Source of the DNA: Patescibacteria group bacterium
Lineage (GTDB): Bacteria > Patescibacteriota > WWE3 > UBA101185 > UBA10185
Length of the DNA stretch: 28,918 nt
Direction of reading: 5' to 3'
Assembly (NCBI GenBank): GCA_022710505.1
Contig: JAKLGS010000004.1
Location: 1-28,918, forward strand
The notes below the pieces were generated by a model, which saw only the letters and a list, made by a program, of their open reading frames with translations, had not been told where the DNA came from and did not search any database. Both the position numbers and the translations under genes were made by a program. This document shows positions 24,441 through 28,918 of the stretch, one piece after another (the stretch's first letter is position 1; each line of letters starts with the position of its first letter).

Positions 24441-25088
24441 ATGAAAATACCAAGCTTCTCAAAATTTATGGATTTTAAAAGTCGTGAGGATTATTTAGGG
24501 CCTGCAAAGGTCGAGGAAATCGATAAGGATAATCTCCCTGTAAAAGAGATCTTCTTTTCATGGCAGAAAGAAATTACGATTGAGGAAAGGAAGGTTGTCA
24601 GTCAGAGATTTTCAAGATCCTTACTTATGATAGGGATCATCGTTGGTTTTCTTTTGCTTGTGATGCAGCAGTTTTTTGTTTTATTGGTAGTTGGAAGTTT
24701 AGTGTTTTTTGTCCAGGCTCTAAGAAAGGTATCTCCTGAAAATGTTAAATATGAAATTAGTAATCACGGTGTGATGATAGATGATTCTATGTACTATTGG
24801 GGTAAATTAAGAAGATTTTTCTTTTTAAAAAGGGAAACCTCTGAAGTTTTAGTTATTGATACTGTGATTGGTTTTCCGGGTAGAATTTATCTTTCAATTA
24901 ATCTTGAAGACAAAGAGAAAATAAAGGCAACTTTGGAAAAATACCTTCACTACTTAGATGCTGAGCCTAGAACCTTTTTAGATGACACTTATGATAAGGT
25001 AGTGAAGAAATTTAGTGTTGATGATGAGGAAGTTGAGTTAAAAAAGGAACCTGAATCAGCACCTAAATCTGATACTGAGTCTGAGTAG
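24441..25088 (+). CDS. Two-TM protein with PH-like domain, unknown function
   Basis: The product is 215 residues from the ATG at 24441. A soluble N-terminus is followed by two close hydrophobic helices (LLMIGIIVGFLLLVMQQFFV and LVVGSLVFFVQAL). Then comes a beta-rich domain of about 90 residues (YEISNHGVMIDDSMYYWGKL, then VLVIDTVIGFPGRIYLSI) that looks like a PH-type fold of the kind found after TM pairs in many CPR proteins. The C-terminal 40 residues are acidic and low-complexity. It is flanked by the tRNA-Ser element and tRNA-Arg; its stop is at 25088. The function is unknown. Confidence 0.7.
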   Translation: MKIPSFSKFMDFKSREDYLGPAKVEEIDKDNLPVKEIFFSWQKEITIEERKVVSQRFSRSLLMIGIIVGFLLLVMQQFFVLLVVGSLVFFVQALRKVSPENVKYEISNHGVMIDDSMYYWGKLRRFFFLKRETSEVLVIDTVIGFPGRIYLSINLEDKEKIKATLEKYLHYLDAEPRTFLDDTYDKVVKKFSVDDEEVELKKEPESAPKSDTESE

Positions 25089-25102
25089 ACTTTGTTTTGA
25101 GT

Positions 25103-25108
25103 TATAAT
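25103..25108 (+). promoter_or_regulatory. -10 box of tRNA-Arg
   Basis: TATAAT lies 27 nt upstream of the tRNA 5' end. No convincing -35 box is seen. Confidence 0.6.
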
Positions 25109-25135
25109 ATCCACGTACGTGCGTCTTTTTATGTT

Positions 25136-25211
25136 GCACCCGTAGTTCAGTGGATAGAACGCAGCGTTGCGGACGCTGAGATCGGGGGTTCGAGTCCCTC
25201 CGGGTGCGCCA
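25136..25211 (+). tRNA. tRNA-Arg(GCG)
   Basis: Acceptor GCACCCG pairs with CGGGTGC. The anticodon stem CAGCG/CGCTG encloses TTGCGGA, so the anticodon is GCG (codons CGC/CGU). The T-loop is TTCGAGT, the discriminator G, and CCA is encoded. Most bacteria read these codons with an A34 (inosine) tRNA, so GCG is notable. Its last 21 nt are repeated at 25355-25375. Confidence 0.94.
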
Positions 25212-25375
25212 GAAAGGTGGTGTCGGCTTGTCCGACAACACCTTTCTGGTAGGAGGGGCGAGAATGCCGGAGCGAACGGAGTGAGCGAGGCGGGGTCGCG
25301 AGCTTTACAGATTGTTCGAGCGTTAGCGAGAAACAAGATGTTAAGACGCGTGACCGAGTCCCTCCGGGTGCGCCA
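25212..25375 (+). repeat. tRNA-tail duplication element (after tRNA-Arg)
   Basis: The last 21 nt of tRNA-Arg (25191-25211) recur exactly at 25355-25375, a period of 164 nt. The element starts with a long hairpin (25211-25226 against 25232-25247, 16 bp with one mismatch, 5-nt loop) that has no T-run. GGAGGGGC (25252-25259) is complementary, with one wobble, to GTCCCTCC of the duplicated tRNA end. The part GAGGCGGGGTCGCGAG matches GAGCCGGGGTCGACGGTCGAG of the tRNA-Ser elements. Like them, it has GTGAC just before the second tRNA copy. It is a divergent member of the same family. Confidence 0.72.
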
Positions 25376-25380
25376 GTGTG

Positions 25381-25493
25381 AATTAAGTAAGGGCCGTTAG
25401 CTCCTGCTGGAACAACCGGAGCTAATGAAATAAAAGTATCTATGCCTGTTCGAACGCGAGCTTTAGCAAGCGATGTTATGAAAATTATAATAA
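25381..25493 (+). repeat. tRNA 5'-end duplication element (before tRNA-Ala)
   Basis: The 23 nt at 25381-25403, which include the first 13 nt of tRNA-Ala, recur at 25494-25516 as the true gene start, a period of 113 nt. Within the first copy TTAGCTCC pairs with GGAGCTAA downstream, an 8-bp inverted repeat of the tRNA D-arm strand. The 3' part (GTTCGAACGCGAGCTTTAGC...GATGTTATG) resembles the end of the tRNA-Arg element (GTTCGAGCG...GATGTTAAG). Removing this element and the Arg element would restore an ordinary tRNA-Arg/tRNA-Ala pair with a 15-nt spacer. Confidence 0.68.
25486..25491 (+). promoter_or_regulatory. -10 box of tRNA-Ala
   Basis: TATAAT lies 12 nt before the tRNA-Ala 5' end. It sits inside the duplication element, so the insertion may supply the promoter. 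Confidence 0.55.
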
Positions 25494-25503
25494 AATTAAG
25501 TAA

Positions 25504-25579
25504 GGGCCGTTAGCTCAGTTGGTAGAGCACTGCATTCGCATTGCAGGGGTCACCGGTTCGACTCCGGTACGGTCCACCA
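25504..25579 (+). tRNA. tRNA-Ala(CGC)
   Basis: Acceptor GGGCCGT pairs with ACGGTCC, including the G3-U70 alanine identity pair. The discriminator is A and CCA is encoded. The anticodon stem CTGCA/TGCAG encloses TTCGCAT, so the anticodon is CGC (codon GCG). The T-arm is ACCGG-TTCGACT-CCGGT. It is a useful local contrast with the tmRNA, which lacks the G3-U70 pair. Confidence 0.96.
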
Positions 25580-25581
25580 AA

Positions 25582-25965
25582 CTATATTTTGAACCTTTCT
25601 TCTAAACCTTCTATGTAACCGTTTTCTTGATCGGATATGTATGACAAAACACTGTCGCTCGGGTTAAATCTATGTTTTTTAATATTAACCTTCATATCCT
25701 TAGTTACAAAGATACCGTCTTTCTCCAAAAGCTTTTTTTGAAGATTCGCAGAATATTTTGAATTTTTAATAGTTATTACACCGTCTTTATTAACTACTCT
25801 CCACCAAGGTGTTATCCCATCATTCCCACAAGAGCTTAAAACCCACCCAACTTGCAACGCTGCTCTTGGTAAACCAATGATCACAGCTATTTGTCCATAG
25901 CTTGCGACATATCCTTTTGGAACAGATCTGACCACCTTTATTACGCTATTTTTAAATCTCGACAT
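25582..25965 (-). CDS. Alkyltransferase-like (ATL) DNA-binding protein
   Basis: The product is 127 residues and related to the C-terminal domain of O6-alkylguanine-DNA alkyltransferase. It has VRSVPKGYVASYGQIAVIIG (helix-turn-helix start), GLPRAALQVGWVLSSC, and the active-site region as PWWRVVNKDG. True alkyltransferases have PCHRV with a reactive cysteine. Here Cys is replaced by Trp, as in ATL proteins, which bind alkylated guanine without transferring the group and flag it for nucleotide excision repair. The C-terminus has about 45 extra residues, mostly charged. TATAAT on the minus strand (25974-25979) is 8 nt from the ATG, suggesting a leaderless mRNA. It is divergent from tRNA-Ser(CGA). 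Confidence 0.88.
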   Translation of the reverse strand: MSRFKNSVIKVVRSVPKGYVASYGQIAVIIGLPRAALQVGWVLSSCGNDGITPWWRVVNKDGVITIKNSKYSANLQKKLLEKDGIFVTKDMKVNIKKHRFNPSDSVLSYISDQENGYIEGLEERFKI

Positions 25966-25973
25966 CTGACTGA

Positions 25974-25990
25974 ATTATAAATGATAAAAT
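25974..25990. promoter_or_regulatory. Back-to-back promoters: ATL gene (-) and tRNA-Ser(CGA) (+)
   Basis: Minus-strand TATAAT (25974-25979) serves the ATL gene. The plus-strand extended -10 TGaTAAAAT (25982-25990) serves tRNA-Ser. They are separated by only 2 nt, so simultaneous use may be hindered. Confidence 0.62.
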
Positions 25991-26010
25991 AACAGTGTAA
26001 ATTTATGTTC

Positions 26011-26101
26011 GGAGGGATACCGAAGCGGCCATAACGGGCTGGTCTCGAAAACCAAGCGTGGCGCAAGTCACACGAGAGTTCGAATCTCTCTCCCTCCGCC
26101 A
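26011..26101 (+). tRNA. tRNA-Ser(CGA)
   Basis: Acceptor GGAGGGA pairs with TCCCTCC. The anticodon loop CTCGAAA gives anticodon CGA (codon UCG). It has a long variable arm, T-arm GAGAG-TTCGAAT-CTCTC, G discriminator and encoded CCA. Its 3' end is repeated at 26232-26252. Confidence 0.95.
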
Positions 26102-26260
26102 GTGAGAACCACTGTCGCTGTTTGGAAATCACTACATATCTTAAAAGAATTTCCAAAAAGATTCGAATGGCGCAGGCGCGACGGCGCCGAGCCGGGGTCG
26201 ACGGTCGAGCCAGCAGGCGAGAATCGGTGACCGAATCTCTCTCCCTCCGCCAGTGAGAAC
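26102..26260 (+). repeat. tRNA-tail duplication element 2 (after tRNA-Ser CGA)
   Basis: A 29-nt direct repeat (26081-26109 and 26232-26260, period 151 nt) covers the tRNA T-loop to CCA plus 8 trailer bases, with no mismatch. AGATTCGAA (26159-26167) is the reverse complement of this tRNA's TTCGAATCT and encloses a core of exactly 64 nt (26168-26231), nearly identical to that of element 3. Before it, TTTGGAAAT and ATTTCCAAA (9 bp) form another hairpin around the conserved CTTAAAAGAA. No ORF is present. Confidence 0.82.
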
Positions 26261-26370
26261 TGTACGCGCTTTTAGATAATTTCCTATACCGGTTTTAAAG
26301 TGTTAGAGATTAGAAAATGTTTTCTTTTATATACTAATTTAAAATTACTTTCTCTGAAGAACAAATAGTC

Positions 26371-26376
26371 TATAAT
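26371..26376 (+). promoter_or_regulatory. -10 box of the dCTP-deaminase-like gene
   Basis: TATAAT followed by 7 nt and the ATG at 26384; a leaderless mRNA is predicted. Confidence 0.75.
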
Positions 26377-26383
26377 ATCTCCT

Positions 26384-27097
26384 ATGAGTGTTCTCTCAAA
26401 ACCCGAAATACTTAATCATTACAAATTAGGCAATATAGTTATTGACCCTTTTAGTCCTAGTAACCTGGGTAATGCTAGTTATGATGTTAGGTTAGGGAGT
26501 CATTTTTATAGGCAGCTAACTCTTAAACATACGGAGATATTAAACCCTTTTTCACAGGAGTCCTTGAACAAAATGTATGCAAAACTAGAAGAAGCAGTTT
26601 TCGTTAAAGAGCTTAAATCTGAGATAAACACTTTTCAAAATTTAAAACCATCAGATAAGGTTATTTTAATTGCTCCTAATGAAACTATTTTAGCTCATAC
26701 AATAGAATTTATTGGGGGTAGAAACGGTGTGGGTGATTTAAGCGCAGTCACTTCGGAAATGAGGGCTAGAAGCTCAATTGGAAGAATTGGCATAGCAGTA
26801 TGCAAATGCGCTGGTTGGGGAGATATTGGTTATATAAATAGATGGACTATGGAGATAACAAATTTTAGCAGCTCGGTAATTCCTTTACCTGTTGGTTTAC
26901 GAATAGCGCAGATAATATTTCACAGTACTGAGAGGATTGAGGGTAACGACCAGTATTTTGAAGGAGGGAAGTACCAGCTCAATTCTGAATTAGAGGTTTT
27001 AAAGAGAAAATGGAAACCTTCCGACATGCTTCCTAAGTTATATGAGGATAGGGATTTGGGAAAATTTTCAAAGATTGCGAATTCTGAGAAAATATAA
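26384..27097 (+). CDS. dcd: dCTP deaminase/dUTPase-family protein
   Basis: This family deaminates dCTP to dUTP (some members also hydrolyse dUTP) to supply dTTP synthesis. The 237-residue product has ASYDVRLG near residue 30, then MRARSSIGRIGIAVCKCAGW and GDIGYINRWTMEITN, matching the trimer-interface and active-site motif with its Asp and catalytic Glu. PVGLRIAQIIFH and the C-terminal GGKYQ follow. It is longer than the usual 175-195 residues because of an insertion at about 45-90 (between the first strands) and a longer C-terminus. Whether it is mono- or bifunctional cannot be decided from sequence here. It lies alone after the tRNA-Ser element. Confidence 0.87.
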   Translation: MSVLSKPEILNHYKLGNIVIDPFSPSNLGNASYDVRLGSHFYRQLTLKHTEILNPFSQESLNKMYAKLEEAVFVKELKSEINTFQNLKPSDKVILIAPNETILAHTIEFIGGRNGVGDLSAVTSEMRARSSIGRIGIAVCKCAGWGDIGYINRWTMEITNFSSSVIPLPVGLRIAQIIFHSTERIEGNDQYFEGGKYQLNSELEVLKRKWKPSDMLPKLYEDRDLGKFSKIANSEKI

Positions 27098-27117
27098 TTC
27101 CGAAAATTTTCAGTAAA

Positions 27118-27126
27118 TGATAAAAT
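27118..27126 (+). promoter_or_regulatory. Extended -10 of the small membrane protein gene
   Basis: TGaTAAAAT followed by 9 nt and the ATG at 27136; at most a very short leader. Confidence 0.62.
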
Positions 27127-27135
27127 AGTTACGCT

Positions 27136-27468
27136 ATGTCTTTTAAAAACATATTAAAGATATTCCTCTTAGATTGGATAGTTACCGTTGTTATGTACTT
27201 AGTTGGTTTGTTGATAACCGGAATCGGGGATTTAAGACCCGCTGACATAGTTTTTTACCTATCTAATCTACCCTCTTCACCAAATGGTACCTCGCCTCTT
27301 TTGGATGTCTTATCATATCTTATGGTTAGTTTAGGGTTTGTTGTTCTGATAAGTTATTTAGTAAATAAAAGCTATTTAAAATTATCTATAAGGGAATTTG
27401 TAGTGGCACAGGTTACTTATATTATTTCTGCACTCCTTCTGATCTTTACCGTATTTTTAACACTGTAG
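27136..27468 (+). CDS. Small membrane protein with three TM helices
   Basis: The product is 110 residues. Hydrophobic helices are WIVTVVMYLVGLLITGI, LSYLMVSLGFVVLISYLV and VAQVTYIISALLLIFTVFL, with a polar loop containing DLRPADIVFYLSNLPSSPNG between the first two. There is no signal peptide beyond the first helix and no recognisable motif. It follows the dCTP-deaminase-like gene on the same strand but has its own promoter, so it may be independent. Function unknown. Confidence 0.65.
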   Translation: MSFKNILKIFLLDWIVTVVMYLVGLLITGIGDLRPADIVFYLSNLPSSPNGTSPLLDVLSYLMVSLGFVVLISYLVNKSYLKLSIREFVVAQVTYIISALLLIFTVFLTL

Positions 27469-27551
27469 GATTCGGGAGATTCATGAATACAGTTTTATTT
27501 CACAGCTTGTTATCTATCTAAATTATCTTTATTACTAACACATCTCCTTGT

Positions 27552-28625
27552 CTAAAGATACTTTTTAAGATTTTTATCTTTTTCAATTTCCACTAATAAA
27601 TCGGATATTTCTTTAACATTTTCTTTAGGTACTACTAAAACCACATCTTTCGTGTTTACAACTGCTACACCCCTTAACCCAATTGTAGCTAGTAGTTTTT
27701 GCCTCTCATGATTTACCAGTAGGGAATCTTCTGTATTCAGTGTTTTGACATTTCCCATAATGAGATTGTCCTTTTCATTTTCTGTTAAAGCTTCTTTTAA
27801 TGCATACAAAGTTCCGGGATCGGACCATTCCATTTCTGTTTTTAAAACTAAAGCTTCACTTGGTAACACGTTTTTGGCTATAGCATCGTCAAAACTAATT
27901 TTTTCCATTGTCGGATACACCTTGTTTACTATTTCTTTTTCCTTACCTTTTCCTAATGATTTCTCAATTAATAATAGTTTTTTATAAATTTCAGGTTGAT
28001 ATTTTTCATATAGATAGCATCCAAAATCAATATCCATGAAAAAATACCCTGTATTCCAAAGCCATTCTTTTGATTTAAACATTTTTTCACATTCTTCTAC
28101 CGGTGGTTTATAAAACCATTTATTATATTCAAAAATATCTTTTGAGGTTTTCTTTCCAAAATGAATCCAGCCTAAGTTATTATTTGCAAATCTTGGTGTT
28201 TTACCTACAAATATTATCTTGTCGGGGTTTTTTAACGATATTTCTTCAGCTTTTTTTATAGTCTCTAAGAAAAGTGTTTCGTTTTCAATTAGATGATCGG
28301 CCCAAAGAATAGCAACGGGGCCTTTATATCCTTTTGCCCTTAAATTTATTAAATTTAAACCTACAGCAGGAGCCAAATTTCTTAAAGCAGGTTCACCAAT
28401 GATATTTCTTGCGGGAATTTTTGGTAGATATTTTTTAGTAAGGGTCACATACTCCTTTACAGTACTGACGAAGATATTTTCGTAGCCAAAACTTTTTACT
28501 CTGTTTATGGCAAGTTCAAGTGTAGATTTGCCTTTAAACATTTTTATAAACTGTTTGGGAAATGATTTTCGAGAAAGTGGCCACATTCTTGTGCCTGCTC
28601 CTCCTGCAAAGATTATTATTTTCAT
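27552..28625 (-). CDS. manC: Mannose-1-phosphate guanylyltransferase
   Basis: It makes GDP-mannose from mannose-1-phosphate and GTP for surface glycans. The 357-residue product begins IIIFAGGAGTRMWPLSRKSF followed by PKQF, the nucleotide-binding signature. Then come GEPALRNLAPAVGL, WADHLIENE, FVGKTPRFANNNLGWIHFG and MEWSDPGTL, all typical of the family. It is the short single-domain form, without the C-terminal phosphomannose isomerase domain. I start at the ATG at 28625: the upstream in-frame ATG at 28640 overlaps an extended -10 (TGtTAAAAT, minus strand), and 28625 gives the family N-terminus. It is divergent from tRNA-Ser(GGA). Confidence 0.93.
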   Translation of the reverse strand: MKIIIFAGGAGTRMWPLSRKSFPKQFIKMFKGKSTLELAINRVKSFGYENIFVSTVKEYVTLTKKYLPKIPARNIIGEPALRNLAPAVGLNLINLRAKGYKGPVAILWADHLIENETLFLETIKKAEEISLKNPDKIIFVGKTPRFANNNLGWIHFGKKTSKDIFEYNKWFYKPPVEECEKMFKSKEWLWNTGYFFMDIDFGCYLYEKYQPEIYKKLLLIEKSLGKGKEKEIVNKVYPTMEKISFDDAIAKNVLPSEALVLKTEMEWSDPGTLYALKEALTENEKDNLIMGNVKTLNTEDSLLVNHERQKLLATIGLRGVAVVNTKDVVLVVPKENVKEISDLLVEIEKDKNLKKYL

Positions 28626-28630
28626 AAGAT

Positions 28631-28639
28631 ATTTTAACA
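28631..28639 (-). promoter_or_regulatory. Extended -10 of manC
   Basis: TGtTAAAAT on the minus strand is 5 nt from the ATG at 28625 and overlaps the rejected upstream ATG. A leaderless mRNA is predicted. Confidence 0.68.
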
Positions 28640-28656
28640 TTTTTGGTCCGTAATCG

Positions 28657-28665
28657 TGGTAAAAT
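28657..28665 (+). promoter_or_regulatory. Extended -10 of tRNA-Ser(GGA)
   Basis: TGgTAAAAT ends 13 nt before the tRNA 5' end, which implies a leader of only a few bases. Confidence 0.65.
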
Positions 28666-28678
28666 CTAATTTAGCCTT

Positions 28679-28768
28679 GGAGGGATCGCATAGTGGACTA
28701 GTGCGCAGTCCTGGAAAGACTGTATAGGAGAAATCCTATCGAGGGTTCGAATCCCTCTCCCTCCGCCA
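28679..28768 (+). tRNA. tRNA-Ser(GGA)
   Basis: Acceptor GGAGGGA pairs with TCCCTCC. Anticodon stem CAGTC/GACTG encloses CTGGAAA, giving anticodon GGA (codons UCC/UCU). It has a long variable arm (ATAGGAGAAATCCTAT), T-arm GAGGG-TTCGAAT-CCCTC, G discriminator and encoded CCA. Its 3' end is repeated at 28900 and beyond. Confidence 0.96.
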
Positions 28769-28918
28769 GTGAGAACCACTTAAAGCTGTTTGGAAATCAC
28801 CGCGTATCTTAAAAGAATTTCAAAAAGGATTCGAATGGCGCAGGCGCGACGGCGCCGAGCCGGGGTAGACGGTCGAGCCAGCAGGCGAGAACCGGTGACC
28901 GAATCCCTCTCCCTCCGC
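28769..28918 (+). repeat. tRNA-tail duplication element 3 (after tRNA-Ser GGA), cut by window end
   Basis: The tRNA 3' end starting at 28748 recurs from 28900 (period 152 nt) and runs to the window edge. GGATTCGAA (28827-28835) is the reverse complement of this tRNA's TTCGAATCC. The enclosed core is again exactly 64 nt (28836-28899) and differs from element 2 at only two positions. GGCGC-GACG-GCGCC forms a perfect hairpin in the core. The upstream part keeps CTTAAAAGAATTTC and GCTGTTTGGAAATCAC. No ORF is present. Confidence 0.82.

Noticed and set aside
25211..25247. Intrinsic terminator of tRNA-Arg
   Set aside because: The stem is strong but no T-run follows.
24989..25400. Open frames running across tRNA-Arg and its element on both strands
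   Set aside because: They read through a tRNA gene and a GC-rich structured repeat and have no family-like sequence.
25381..25403. A second tRNA-Ala gene
   Set aside because: Only the first 13 nt of the tRNA are present; there is no anticodon arm, T-arm or 3' end before the real gene.
25941..26156. Minus-strand frame across tRNA-Ser(CGA)
   Set aside because: It is the complement of the tRNA and the ATL promoter region.
24141..28918. CRISPR array formed by the repeated segments
   Set aside because: The repeats are tRNA ends, occur in pairs at separate tRNA genes, and enclose conserved rather than unique sequence.

Overview
This is an AT-rich window from what looks like a Patescibacteria/CPR bacterium. 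I infer this from gene content: several short PH-like and membrane proteins of CPR type, a VirB2/VirB6-like locus with very large secreted proteins, a compact ValRS and ComF, and few metabolic genes. The phylum within CPR cannot be fixed by eye. TGA works as a stop (for example at 10072-10074 and 11103-11105), so the recoded-TGA groups (SR1/Gracilibacteria) are unlikely. Many start codons sit only 5-9 nt downstream of a TATAAT-like -10 box, often an extended TGnTATAAT. This implies widespread leaderless transcription, and I used it to correct several starts.

Layout. 1-486: 5' part of a minus-strand zinc-metallopeptidase-like gene. 574-3601: valyl-tRNA synthetase, convergent with ribosomal protein L25. 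3693-6326: a minus-strand operon of a PH-domain membrane protein, a small two-TM protein and a PP2C-like/TM/beta-propeller fusion. 6369-8168: a secreted coiled-coil SpoIID/LytB protein. 8266-21181: a cell-envelope/type-IV-secretion-like region. It holds four consecutive VirB2/TrbC-like two-TM proteins (the first with a cysteine-rich ectodomain), a small TM protein, a 1461-residue membrane protein ending in C39-like and CHAP-like cysteine peptidase domains, a VirB6/TrbL-like protein, and a 1388-residue secreted protein. 21246-22187: smpB followed by ssrA (tmRNA), the trans-translation pair. 22204-24075: small unknown genes and comF. 24141-28918: tRNA-Ser(GCU), tRNA-Arg(GCG), tRNA-Ala(CGC), tRNA-Ser(CGA) and tRNA-Ser(GGA), interspersed with a PH-like membrane protein, an alkyltransferase-like protein, a dCTP-deaminase-like protein, a small membrane protein and a mannose-1-phosphate guanylyltransferase.

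The most striking structure is at the tRNAs. All three tRNA-Ser genes are followed by related elements of about 150 nt. Each ends in an exact copy of its own tRNA's 3' end and carries a segment antisense to that same tRNA's T-arm. The antisense segment changes in step with the tRNA (GGATTTG/CAAATCC, AGATTCG/CGAATCT, GGATTCG/CGAATCC) and encloses a GC-rich, structured core of exactly 64 nt. A divergent relative follows tRNA-Arg, and a 5'-end version precedes tRNA-Ala. I know of no named family matching this. The tmRNA is also unusual: its acceptor stem appears to lack the G3-U70 alanine identity pair and to have a G discriminator.
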